Below, piece by piece: positions 1 to 39,885 of a stretch of DNA of 64,000 nucleotides. The stretch's first letter is position 1, and each line of letters opens with the position of its first letter. The notes below the pieces were generated by a model that was given only the letters and a program-made list of their open reading frames with translations, made no database searches and was not told where the DNA came from. A program made the translations under genes and the position numbers. This DNA comes from Patiria pectinifera (Eukaryota; Echinodermata; Asteroidea; Valvatida; Asterinidae), in NCBI GenBank assembly GCA_029964075.1, contig CM057147.1, positions 21,597,513 to 21,661,512 on the forward strand. The letters run 5' to 3'.

Positions 1-28095
<28,095 letters not shown>

Positions 28096-29180
28096 GTCCT
28101 ACAACTGAGCGAAAGCTGAACAATGCCTAGGAAGTCACACACTAGCCGGAGGGGGGCCACGTGTGCTACAATCGGCCGTGGGCCGGTCCACAGTATAACT
28201 GTCTGTAGTTTATGCAGCAGGAATTATGTGGCGGGAACAGACCATTACACGTGCACTATTTGCTTGCAGTTATGTCCATGCATCCACATAATTTGTGCTC
28301 GTGGCAGTGTTATATTTTTATTTTAGCACACACAAATTAGATTTGCCGGCCGAGTTCTGTGCACCAAAACATGCGTGTTAAACAAGCACAATTGTGCCAG
28401 TCGCACCAGTGCCTGTCAAGTTGAGTACTCCTGAAAACCACAAGCAGGTCGTAGGGACACTTGACCATGTGCCGGGGTGTGTGTGCTGGTGTACATGTAT
28501 ACAAACACCTCCAACAAGGGTTGAAAAAATACACAGATCTACAGGCAGGGTGGGTAGAACAGCTACATCAGCAGGTGCACACTGAGCCGGTTTATGACAG
28601 GTGGCAGCAACTTGCCAGTATAAAGCCACTGTACACACTGGGAGCGGCTTGACTATACACAGTCAGCCTGTCTAGATTTCAGCGGGGCTGGACTATCACG
28701 AGCGCACAGCTTAGTGTCAACGATCTCCTCACAAGACACACACACGTACACCACAGATAATACAGGGGACTGATGTCACGTACAATGTACAATCTTTTTT
28801 TTATCAAAGCACTGGTTGTAGCCTTTGGTACAGTAATATACCTCACGTGCTGCAAACTCAATTAGATGATTGGTAATTGCGGGGCGGTGCGGGCTTGCTC
28901 CCAGATGCCTCGCAGCGGAAGAAATCCAAGCGCCCCGTCAACGCCGGGCTCAATGAGTTGATACACGCATGGGGCGCCCGTGTCCTCCGGGATGGTCCAA
29001 CAGACTCTGCCCGCTTGGGTTCAAGGTTGAAGATTGATTGCCGCACAACTACCTGATGGGTTGCAGGTTTAATTGGGGACCAGGGGTTGTTCCCGTGGCT
29101 CTCTATTGACTCTTTGCGGAAGCCCAAATATGGAGTCACGGCTTACAATTGGTGAGCAGGCGCTGGCCAGACAGCATCTG
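28096..29180 (-). promoter_or_regulatory. CAMKK 5' flank
   Basis: Upstream of the CAMKK start there are E-boxes (CACGTG at about 28158 and CACGTG-like at 28244) and a GC-rich patch at 28861-29010 that stands out from its surroundings. The transcription start and any further 5' untranslated exon cannot be placed. No coding segment is supported. Confidence 0.35.
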
Positions 29181-29449
29181 TGTGTGAGGAGATGAAGATA
29201 ACAGATAATGAATTATGCAGGACTGTAATGAGTGATGCGCATGTAGAGATAAGATCAAATAAGTCAACGGCACATGATATGTTCATGTACACTACATGTA
29301 TGTCTCGAGACTACGGTACATATGGACATATGAAGTGTCTTTGTTTGTCCTTTCGTACGTCATATTTTGCTTATTAGCCTACTGTAACGCAGAAGTATGG
29401 CTTATGGCACAAAGGGCACTAGTTTGCTGAACGTGCCATTACATCGCAT

Positions 29450-29476
29450 CAACAACAACAACAACAACAACAACAA
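29450..29476. repeat. (CAA)9 microsatellite
   Basis: Nine uninterrupted CAA triplets. Confidence 0.95.
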
Positions 29477-29918
29477 ATCATAGAATGGGTAAAAGAGTGT
29501 TGGGCAGTCTGTAACACCAACATGTTTACATGAAGGGACACATCCGACGGAGAGATTACAGGAAAAAAATAGCTGAAGATTTACAAAACCTTGAAAATGT
29601 AGGCATGCTTGCTACATACATGTATAATCAGTAAAGAAATGGACCCATCAAAAATTTGGAAACAAAAACCAAACCAACAAACAATTGACTCAATCACAGT
29701 GAACAAACCAGTTACACAATTATTGACATCAACATTTTGTTATACATGTAGAACACAAACAGTATACCAAAAAAGGCAGAAATTTCATGATACTTCTAGT
29801 AATAGTAGTATCGTAGTACCGTTACTCATCATGGTCGGTACTTAGTCTCGAGTATTATTATATTTTCAGTGACTGAACTCAGACTCAAATTTTGAAAGAT
29901 TCAGGCACAACATTTGTA

Positions 29919-30515
29919 AGTCACACTCAAGAGTGTCAGTGCTCAGACCTGAGTTTCAAAACTTTGTATTCAATTAATAAGATTCAACTTTTACTCAAAA
30001 CCCTCATACTCAACATAATTACTCAATACCAAAATAGGAACCATGAACATTTGAAACTAACTGAATGTACACACATTTTAAAGTCAAACTCAAGAGTGCC
30101 AGCGCTCCGACCTGAGTTTCAAAACTTGTACTCAAGTAATAAGATTCAACACCCTAATGTACTCAACAGAACTCAATACGAAAATAGGACTAAATGTAAA
30201 TCTTGAAACTGAATGGATATTGATTTGTACACAAAATTTTTAATTCACACTCAAAGACTCAAGAGTGCCAGTGCTCAGACCTGAATTTTAAAACTTGTAC
30301 TCGCGTAATAAGATTGAACCTTTACTCGACAACCTATTAATGTATTCAACAGAACAATCACTTAAGACTCAAGAGTGCCAGTGCTCAGACCTGAGTTTTA
30401 AAACTTGTACCCAAGTAACAAGATTCAACCTTTACCCAAAACCCTCATACATGTACTCGACAGAACTTAAAACCAAAAAGGACTACATGTGTAAATTCAA
30501 AACTGAGTGAATGTG
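29919..30515. repeat. Minisatellite, four diverged units
   Basis: Units starting near 29919, 30081, 30242 and 30363 share ACTCAAGAGTGCCAGTGCTC, AGACCTGAGTTT and AATAAGATTCAACCTTTAC. Units vary between about 115 and 165 bp by internal loss. Confidence 0.85.
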
Positions 30516-31591
30516 CAGGACCTTTTTAAATAGACAGAATTAAACCAAATTATGAAGGCAACTGCCCAAAACAACCAGCAGAATATATACACAAACTACT
30601 TAACTATAAATCATATGTCAGTATTCTGTTAATCATGTCAGAGTCAGATCATGTTTCCATGGTGATTTATAGATCAGCAGATGCGGGAATTTAATTGGAA
30701 TCAAGGCCAGTCCCCGGTTAATCAGGAGAAACATCAAAAGGTCACAGCCAGCAGAGTAATATTAATTCTCTTGACTCGTGGTTTATAGTTCAATAAAACA
30801 GCTCAAATGTACGTGTAGACTATGTACAGTACATTACTATCTAGGGTTTTAGTATCCCAAAATATACATGTAAATGGGGACAATAATTTCTTCAAGTGTG
30901 TGTCGTTTCAAACACAAAACTAACATCTGCATACTGCATGGCACCAGTCTTTCTTTTTTTACAAATTATTCAAAACATCTTGTTGCTGAATATTAATTTA
31001 CAGGAACACAGGAACGTGCATGCATTTTTTGCAGCTCATTACATAAATGAGAAAGTGTAAAATGACATTGATGAACATAAACATGTGCTAAACCAAATTA
31101 AAAAAAACAAAAAAAAATACAAGTGCAGGGTACACGTATGTACATGTACATGTAAATGTAAATAATTAATAATCAAAATTATTTTTTAGCGTTACAGTGT
31201 AAAGAACATTTATGCCAGCATGCAAAGGAAATGTTTTTTCTATTTCGAAAAATGTTAACTGTTCCATCTGAGATGTAGGCCTACATGTAATCCAAACTAT
31301 GTATGTGTTTATTGTAGTAATTATGAACATTGTACAATGTGGTTTCAAATCATTATGTTAAAAGTATTTGGCAAATTGGCACAGAACTTAACATACAGAA
31401 ATATCAAAAGCCCTTCATAAAGAATTAGAAAATATGTACAGAAACATTCATTTCCTTTCTTTTGTGGTACAAATGTAATTTATTAAATAATAGAAAGTTT
31501 TGTTATAGGCTATTAATTTATTTTCCATCTGTTTTCCTATAGAACAAGACTGGCCCGCAGCAGTTATAATTGATGACTTTACAGTGACACA

Positions 31592-32012
31592 TGTAATAAT
31601 AATAATAATACTGGAGTCTTATATGGCGCACGTATCTACCAACAATTAGGTACTCAAGGCGCTAGAAATTATATCTATTATTAAAGACAGGTGAATGAAG
31701 TTTATGAGAAATATGAGACCCATTATGAAGCACCTTATAAGGGTTTACAAGGTGCTGCGGCGCATACTGCAGCCACTGCCAGAAACCCCTGGGCAAACCC
31801 CTTCTCTCAGCGATAAGTGTTACTGGGTTCTTTAACGTGCATTACACAACACACGGGACCTACGGCTTTACGTCCCATCCGAAGGACGAAGCAATAATGG
31901 TAAAGTGCCTTGCTCAAGAGCACAAGCACCATGTTCACACAGTCAGGATTCAAACCCATGTACCACGGCACACGAGTCGAACACCGTAACCATTGGACCA
32001 CAGCACCCCACA
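31592..32012 (-). mobile_element. tRNA-derived SINE, near full length
   Basis: On the minus strand, TGGTCCAATGGTTACGGTG (A-box) is followed about 40 nt later by GGGTTTGAATCCTGAC (B-box), then TGGTGCTTGTGCTCTTGAGC and GGCACTTTACC. It ends in a (TAA)n tail near 31592-31610. The tRNA-like head, unrelated body and simple tail define a SINE. It resembles SINEs widespread in invertebrate deuterostomes, from memory only. Confidence 0.78.
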
Positions 32013-32946
32013 TACATCTCCCTCAACGACAGTATCACCCCGCCCTGCCAATAACCATCTTCCCTCTAGTCATAACCTCTGTATAATCAGCAGGTGGGAC
32101 AAGATGGGGAAAAAACCTCTCTCTTTCTGGGCCTACGCAAGAGCAACAAGACCTCCGGTTCTCACATTTTCATTAACACTTCACAGGACGTGTGGCCTCT
32201 AGTTACCGCACCGAAACAATTTTACACCTACGTATATTCAAGAACACATGCACATGTAGACATGTACATGTGCATGTGCATACATACACATGTACATGTG
32301 CACACATACTTGTTCCGCAGTTGTGGGGACTACACACGAGTTGTGCCATGGTGCATGTACCATGAGGACCGAAGATGCTATGGGGACAGCAGAAAGTCCC
32401 CATCACTCGGTCCTAATTTGCCGAGCAATAAAAACTTCCCCATAACGTGGTGACGGCCAGCCCACGCGTATACTACAAGTACACATGTGAACACGTACTA
32501 CATGTACTACACGTACCGGTACATGTGCATGTGTATATCATGTGCATCAATCTGCATCGGTGACAGGCAATTCCCCAAGTGTACCCTCCCCAATTTAATT
32601 TGTTAATGGCGGAAGCCACAGCTGCCGATTATTTCCTCCGCCGAGCACGTGATGTGTGACCGCAAACGTAAACATCGTCACTCCCGGTTTCGCAGAAAAC
32701 CGGCCCAATTGCTGTCAAGGAAAGAGGGGAGCGCATGTAGATTAAACACCTTGCAGCTTTCTACAATTTTACAGATGAAAATTGCCTGCGTCATCTTGTG
32801 TTGTGTTGAGCAGATGCGGTGAAACCAGATCGCGGTGAAACAAGATTGATGAATGTAATGAGATTGGTCGAGGTTTAGTGACGTGTATTTTTGCAAATTG
32901 ATACACACATATATTTCAAGCCCAGAGAAGAACAAAATACTCCTGA
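32013..32946. other. Intergenic, no gene seen
   Basis: CATGTACATGTGCATG-type words around 32250-32310 and 32480-32540; a CpG-containing stretch at 32620-32720 (CCGCCGAGCACGTGATG). Nothing else. Confidence 0.75.
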
Positions 32947-33288
32947 AGGCATGCAATTAGGAAGTCACACAAAAAAGAGGAAATTAAAAGCTTGGCAAGG
33001 TTCTCGGGAAGAACGTTGCATCCTGACGCCAATTTGTTTCATCAAATATCATTTCAATAGAGGTCAGTCATCGCAAAAATGTGGAAAAGCCGTGAATCTG
33101 GGACTGAGAAACATTTCCAATTTTGTTAAGAAATACTTTAAAAATGTTCTTGACTCTCCATACTAGACTTTGTACACAAGCGCGGAAGTGTCGTCTGGAT
33201 AGTGGATACTACACCCTTTCCAGGTTCTCTTCCTTTTTTTTCAATTTTAATGGTTTACAAAAGAAGTGAGAAGGGGCAAATCAGCTGA
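32947..33288 (+). mobile_element. Family A MITE interrupted by another MITE
   Basis: GGCATGCAATTAGGAAGTCA to AAGAGGAAATTAAAAG (left part) and TTTTAATGG...AAATCAGCTGA (right part) are family A. They are separated by a family B element at 33006-33221, so the host copy is older. Confidence 0.7.
33006..33221. mobile_element. Family B MITE, copy 1, with 8-bp target site
   Basis: AGGTTCTC directly flanks both ends (32998-33005, 33222-33229) without mismatch. Ends GGGAAGAA and CCCTTTCC are imperfect inverted repeats. The body shares TGGGACTGAGAAACATTTCC with 49686-49886. An 8-bp duplication suggests a hAT- or P-like source. Confidence 0.75.
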
Positions 33289-36200
33289 ATGTATTAAAAC
33301 ACATTGAACTTGAAACAAAGAACAATGCTGTGAATTTATTTAAGGTGTAGTCTATGTGGATCGAAAAAGAAAAGGAAACACAGAAAGTAAAAGGCAACGA
33401 GATCGTCACATCATGATCATGATGAAGCATATTTCCACATTAGAAAAAATGCGCATGATTGATTTTCCTTAAAATCGGTTGAGTTTGTTTTTGACATGCC
33501 TTTATGTAAACACGACTAGTTTCATGACCCTTTTGAAACTCAAACCAATACTCACCAGGAATAAAGTTAAGATTCCAAGCTTTAAAATTATATAAAAATA
33601 ATGGCGGTGTGTGTTTCCGCGGCGACGCTAGAGCCTCGCAAACAAATATTGCGGGTATTTTGGGACGCACTGTACATTATTCCCCAATTCGATTGAACAG
33701 TCAACCTGCCGGTTCTGGTCACTTTGTAGAAATGTCTGAAAATGTTCAATAGTGGTTACTTTTCAACAAAAGTTGGGGCGCCAGCCCCCTGCAAAATTGC
33801 ACCCAATACAAGTAGACAAGCTACAATGTACATACCTGTACATCTTCACTACATGTGGCTTACCTATCGTATGTAAATTTACAAGTATGTTGCAATGTAA
33901 AGTTCTTGTCCCTCTTGAAGCATTACAACTGCCTGAAATTCTAAAGACGGGGCGTGCTCATAACCAGGGCAGCATCGGTACAGAGGGTGTAAACTAAAAC
34001 ATGTTTTGGCCAGCCGCAAAGAGGCCGTTGAACAGAATACCGCTACATGCAGTAAATGTTATTATTACAATGTATTCACTGTCTACAATAGATGCACCAA
34101 TATAACGCTGTACATGTATTTATATAGTGTGCAGATGTTACACCTCTTGCACAGAGCAGTACAATATCATGTACAATGTACACATACCGTAAGAGTGCCC
34201 AAGAGGAGAAAAGGTCCAACAAACATGACAAAACAATCTACGGTATTATTGCAGAGAGGTTGTTGCTTTCATTGTGAATGCAAATGATTGAGCACAATGC
34301 TGCAGCAATGCGACAGGTGCACACGTACACATACACTGGCTTGCAAGTGAGCATTAGGCCTACACAGTCTACAATCATTATGGAGCTTTTTTCATAGCTC
34401 CCTGGCCGTATCAAAAAATGAAATTAATTATTTATTTGCATGGAGAAAGGACTGCTACATACTTGTACATTATGCTGCCAAAGCATTTCCCGTTTATAAA
34501 TGTAAGGTACCGGTACGCGTATAAATGAACATACGTGTAGCTTTAAAAATGTTTCCAAAATTCCATTTAATTTTTTTAAAGTTAAATGGACAGTTTTTCA
34601 ATTTGGAGTTTCTCAAATATGGTAGGAATATATTTGAATTGTAAAACTGATGCTATTCTACCAAAATTAAAAATATCGGGCCGCAAAACCTTTGCAATTT
34701 TTCTTTCAGTTCATACCAGTTGGTAGTAACTTAGATGCAGCTCTTCGTTACTTAAGAAAAAAAAATGACTTACAAGTTACACACACATGTACATTACCTG
34801 TGATGAAATCCCATCCGATTCGTGAATGGGGGGTTGAAATTGCCACATATATGGAGTGTGCTACATGTATACATGGGAGTCTACACACTTGTTCAGGCCG
34901 TTTCCATGCTCTTTTTGCCCAGACAAGTGACCATCCAGTGCCCACTATTAACGCATGACACAGCACAAATCTACTAGAAGGGACATGTGAGGTGATGCAA
35001 ACACTTGTTGCATTTCACAACATCAAAACCTTTAGGATGAATGGGATCAATTACATGGGGGTCTTGATTGGTTCATCCACTAAGTCATGGTCTCACCAGT
35101 GGCCAATCAATAGCATTAAGACACTGGAAGGGGGAGGGGCTTAAGCTGAAAAACAAATCCCCAGTGAATGAACTGCACTGTATACAGTGACTAAAGTTCA
35201 TTCAAGGACTGTAAACAGTTCTCTGAAATGGGACAACAGTAAACAAGACGACAAGGAAAATATGGGACACTGATCTCCATTTCCATTCGAGATAGGAGTT
35301 TGGGGATCGGATGTAATTATCCTCTCCAGTTGAAAGATGTGTGCGTCTTGCACAGTCAATTACCACAGGCAAATTGATCCCCATGTTTGTCTGCTAATTC
35401 TGAGGTCTCTTTGTAAATTGCCCTAGTTCCCTGAAGACCACACAATGATGAATGGGCGAGGAGACGTAAATGACTGTTGAAACTGAGTCAGCAGCTACAT
35501 CAATTGTGGCAGTACAATTTGGCAGCGCAGTGCTTTTTATATGCAGGTCTGGACTTGTTAATTGTGGCTATTTCTGGGCATGGTTGGTGCTGGCCTGAAG
35601 CTGGGTAGATTTTACATGCGGCAGAGTGGCAGAGAATTTGGGAATGGTGAAAAAATTGATCTGAAATTGTGCATGAAGATGTGCTGAAAATAGCAGCACT
35701 AAGGAAACATTTATAATTTCATATTTTGCAAAAACAACAAACTTGCAATAAAACAATTGGAATAAAAAAAATTGAAACTGTTGTGTCTGAGTGAAATTAA
35801 ACAAATTATGTATCATGTGTCGCAAAGGCAACACATGGGGAAAAATTTGGAATAAAAAAAATAGGAAAGTGTTATGTGCAAGAGAAAGCTAAACTTTTAT
35901 GTTTGCGAAACTGGAAGTCACAAAATAAAAGTTAAAGGGAGTTATTCTGGGGTATTCAGTGAATAATTTCTACGGGAAGGGAGTGAAGCTGGGGCTGGGA
36001 TGTTGTTTTTTTAAACGCAATTAATTTGTCATGAAAATCAAACAGCAGGCACTCTGTTATTTATGCAATGCTGAATCTGGGTCAAACAACAAACCACTCC
36101 AGGTTTTTGTTTAACCAAAATGACGTTTTGATCCAAGTGGAAATTGACAGAATGGACAAATTGAAAAACAACTTTACCTTCTAAAGACTGATTGTCCAGC

Positions 36201-36717
36201 TTGGTAAACTCAAGTCTAAACATGTTTTGTAGAGCAGGAAAATATAGCTGGGTGTAGTTAAAATAATATTGATGGAGAACAGATTACGGTTAATGTTTCA
36301 ATTGCTTTTTGAGGTCCCAACTGGCATTTTTTTGGGGAAAACTTTGGCAACGGTAAAATCAAATTGGTTTAGTTTGTATAGTGCTGGTAAAATAGATCAC
36401 CAGAAATTTTAATGGGTTTGTTTCGGTTAGATTTAATTTCTTTTAATAATATCCCCCCCCCAAAAAAATATTCTACAAGCAATGTTTTTCATGTATGATT
36501 CTTCCACAATCCACTTGTTTGCAGTTCATTTTGTTTCACAATGTTTGAGATTTCATTTCAAAAACAAATCAATCGCAACACAACGACAAGTGGATGAACA
36601 TTGTGACAGCTACTACTTTTAGTTTCAATACTGCAGTTCAAGAAGATCACTTTTTAAAGTCGAACAGTTGCAACTTTAGTCAAGATGAACTGTACAGTGT
36701 GTGCTTTTTGGTGACTG
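33289..36717. other. Intergenic, no gene seen
   Basis: AT-rich; scattered TACATGTA words. No open frame with coding character and no recognised element. Confidence 0.75.
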
Positions 36718-36851
36718 CTCTATGTTCCGACACCCCTATGTTCCGACAACCTAGATTGTGTTACTCCCCGTTAGGGTTAGGGTTAGGGTTAGGGTTAGGG
36801 TTAGGAATAGGAATATGTGCAGTCGAAACATAGGGGTGTCGGAACATAGAG
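36718..36851. mobile_element. Hairpin element with TTAGGG tract
   Basis: Inverted arms at 36718-36747 and 36822-36851 match at 29 of 30 positions (TATGTTCCGACACCCCTATG...). Each contains TATGTTCCGACA or a close variant twice or once. Between them is an uninterrupted run of five TTAGGG plus TTAGG (36771-36805). It is internal to the chromosome, so it is an interstitial copy. Confidence 0.8.
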
Positions 36852-38492
36852 GTGTAACCTGCTTTTTGACATTCATGGAAAGGAAATTAATCAACATTTC
36901 TTACTCCTTTTTTTAACGGTCAAACTTACCTCTGAAAATGAAGTATTTATGATGTATAGTATACAACCAGCAAACCATGACCACAAGAATCATTCAATCT
37001 CACCGCATGGAAGGAAGCAATTCATGTGGAAACACAAAAACAAATCATCCAACACTTTTAAACCGAGTCAAGGTCTGCGAATGAATGAATGAGCTGTGGC
37101 CACCGTCCCCAGAACGTGCTAGCATTGCCCAGTGTGTAAACATTCACCTGGCAGAAGTCAATATGCAAATTAACAGGTTCTGTTGGGGGTTTCCTCCACG
37201 CCTGATTGGCCATGACCAAGGTCCTTGCCTGATGATCTCATGATCTGGTTCCAGCCTGATTGGCTGAACTACCAGGGCCATGGCCTTGTCATTGGCTAGT
37301 TGATCAGAACAGTTTCATTGATTAGGATTTTGGTGGGCGGGACTTGTGCAGTGGAGAGGCCTTGGATTGGCCAATGGTGGGTTATTCATAGTTCATTCAT
37401 AAAAATAACTTAGTAAGGATCTCCAGGAGTTGGCCTTGTGAAGGAAGACTTCACAGGGCATAACCTTGGACAGTGAAAGGTGGAATTACAGGACACAGGA
37501 AGTAATAAGAATCCTCATTCGATCCAATTGATTGGGAATGGTATTGTGTAATTTTCAGCAGGTGAGAATGGCAAGCTTTTTACTTTGTGATGTCCACAAG
37601 AGCATGGGATTTCATAATAACTACCGGCACAGTGTTCTAATAATTTAGCCTTGGGTGATATTTAAGCTCTTGACGTACTTGTACATTGTGCATCTTTTGT
37701 GGAGCTTTCACTGGATTTGGTTCACTGGTGCCGGTGTCAAAAAGCAATTGAAAATGTTGGCTGCGGTTATTTTATGGTGCCTTTCAAATTTGATAAAAGA
37801 AGTTGCAGCAAGTGCACTTGTGAGCACTATGGAAAAAAAAAACACGACAGGAAAAAGACACTTAATTTAAATTGTAAGGACTATGGACTATGGACACACA
37901 AGGACTATGGGGAAAACGATCATCATTCACATTTGGTGGTGGGGCACTTTTGTCAAAACACAGGCCGGATGAAGAACTTGCCATTTAACAAAATATAGCT
38001 ATAAAACAGAAGAACAATGTGTGAATGATGTCATGTACATGCAATGGCAAAAAAAATTGCAAAATTTCATGCCAAGTGTCAACCGATACAATACAGACGA
38101 CTCAGTAGAACCGATGACCTTATTAATATTACAATAACTATTACTAGGCAACGCATAATAGAATGAATCATCAGAATTTACCACAAGACTGTACGTGATC
38201 ATGTGCATGTACCGGTATGTTGCAACACACTGTGGAGTTGCATCAGTCAGTCTCACTGCGTGAACATTTTATATAGGATTTTTTTTGTGTTTTTTTCAAA
38301 ATTGAAGGTATTTATCCATGGATGTATGTACAAGTTTGATGGACATGTATAGTTTAACACAGTGGTACCGGTACATGACAATTTCGCAGTGTAAATGTTT
38401 ACATCACCTGCATTTCAGTGGTGGTATACGACGTGGTATATGTACGACATGTATTCATTGAAACGGCTTTGGGTGGGGGGGGGGGGGATTAA
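36852..38492. other. Intergenic, with CCAAT cluster
   Basis: Apart from the motif cluster at 37160-37380, no gene or element is recognised; a poly-G tract precedes the element at 38493. Confidence 0.75.
37160..37380. promoter_or_regulatory. CCAAT-box cluster with octamer and GC box
   Basis: Four ATTGG (37205, 37259, 37291, 37366) and an abutting CCAAT (37371), a perfect ATGCAAAT octamer (37163-37170) and GGTGGGCGGG (37332-37341) occur within 220 bp of otherwise AT-rich DNA. Multiple NF-Y-type sites are usual in promoters and enhancers. It lies 9 kb upstream of CAMKK. Function is inferred from motifs only. Confidence 0.4.
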
Positions 38493-38853
38493 GGCCCCCA
38501 AAAAAGTCTCCGGTTTCTGGTATGGAGCTTGCCCCAAAAGTGGTGTGGTGACGCGGCTTTTTTTTTTCTTTTTACCTGAATTTTTTGCTTCAAATGTCGG
38601 CTGATGACTGCAAATGGTGCCCGACTAAACTTAGTGCAAATATATGGGAGTCCAGAGAGGCCACATAAAGCTTATTCTCGACCATAACCCAATCTAAAAA
38701 CACGTTAAAATTGTGCAGCAGCAGGATTCCAGTCAAACCAGTGAGTTTAGCGGTTTTGAGACATCATCTTTCATTGAAAATTCATTTTGCCGACGCGCAT
38801 GGCTACAGCGACGCGCGCGCATACCAGAAACCGGAGACTTTTTTGGGGGGGCC
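38493..38853 (+). mobile_element. Harbinger-like MITE family C, copy 1
   Basis: Ends GGCCCCCAAAAAAGTCTCCG and the inverse CGGAGACTTTTTTGGGGGGG pair over about 30 bp, extending through GGTTTCTGGTATG, with TAA directly on both sides. A TWA target site and GG...CC ends are typical of PIF/Harbinger. 361 bp, non-coding. Other copies: 47846-48196, 61600-62552. Confidence 0.75.
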
Positions 38854-38913
38854 TAATACCATATTTTTAAAATAATTCTTAATTTTGCATCTTCACACAA
38901 AACAGTTTTGCTT

Positions 38914-39050
38914 CGTATGCAACTGGGACTTCAGAATAAAAGAGGAAACTCCAAACCACACAAGAATTTGTACAGTGTTTTTCAATTTGTAATGGCATTC
39001 ATGAGAAGTAAAAAACGAGGAAATCAGCGGATCCGAGGAAAAGTTGAATG
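38914..39050 (+). mobile_element. Family A MITE
   Basis: TATGCAACTGGGACTTCAG, TTGTACAGTGTTTTTCAATT and AAATCAGCGGATCCGAGGAA follow the family order; the outer CAGGC/GCCTG ends are worn. Confidence 0.65.
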
Positions 39051-39885
39051 TCTATATAATGACAACAAAAGAATTAAGGAGTTTATTTGCTAAAAATGCC
39101 ACACTGTTCATTTTAACACGCATACATTTGTAGCGTATCTTGTCTCCCCTCTTGGCAAAAAGATCCTTTACAATGGATGTTTTCCCCCCATTCGTCGAGA
39201 GGCACCAGACTACTGTTTTGATAAGTTGCTCTCACGGCTCTCGGCACGGTACCGTTGGAATGGGAACAGCACTCCAGACTGACCAGGCCCAAGCTGAGAG
39301 CACTCGGACTGATGTGACCGGCATGTAAACACATCCAGGGTAGGAGCATCAGCCAAACAGCCAAACAAATGCTGGCTTACACAGTCTTGCCCAAGCACTA
39401 AAAAAAGGTCAAATGATCCTACGATAGTCAAATTCTCGAATTATCGGATCCATAGTTCTTTACACACGCAATTTTAAATTTGGCAATTGACAAATTTCCT
39501 TGACCTCTATGTATCACAAACTCACAATTTATCATCGCGCATGTTTGTGAGCGCTGCATTCTTTTCAGATTGCAGACTGCGTAAATTTTGTTTCAATCGT
39601 CGATTTGAATTTTTACCACCTCGCTCGGTTTATTACAGCCAGGGGAAAGTCTGACACAGATGTCACTGTACATTTGTTTTCAACCCTGCATGACGGACCA
39701 TTAAATGCGCACCGGCCAGAACAAGCCGGATCTCTGAGATCCCCAGTGCGATTTTATTCATGAGTCCAAATCTCACGTCTTAATATCCATGCCAACTGAA
39801 TTCCAAGCATCCCCCATCAACATGTTGACAGCGAGCAAAGTCCACCCCTTGCTCGCCTCGTCTGCCGTAAATCCACTTAAGCCAG
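39051..39885. other. Intergenic, no gene seen
   Basis: Mixed composition; a minus-strand frame at 39113-39364 is discussed under rejected items. No element recognised. Confidence 0.7.

Larger units (their letters stand above)
29181..31591. other. Intergenic, repeats only
   Basis: Contains (CAA)9 at 29450-29476, a four-unit minisatellite (29919-30515) and a stretch with several homeodomain-type cores (30640-30800). No gene seen. Confidence 0.75.

Noticed and set aside
28858..29139. 93-codon minus-strand frame in the GC-rich patch upstream of CAMKK
   Set aside because: No family match. Length is expected where G+C is locally high; a 5' untranslated role is possible but unproven.
29919..30515. 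Spaced direct repeats resembling a CRISPR array
   Set aside because: Repeat units are long and diverged, with no unique spacers of constant length, in an animal nuclear context.
36771..36805. Possible chromosome end
   Set aside because: Only six TTAGGG-type units, enclosed by inverted arms, with ordinary sequence on both sides.
39113..39364. Minus-strand frame starting MAVWLMLLPWMCLHAG, like a signal peptide
   Set aside because: No known family, no conserved cysteine pattern, no supporting splice or promoter signal; hydrophobic starts are common by chance.
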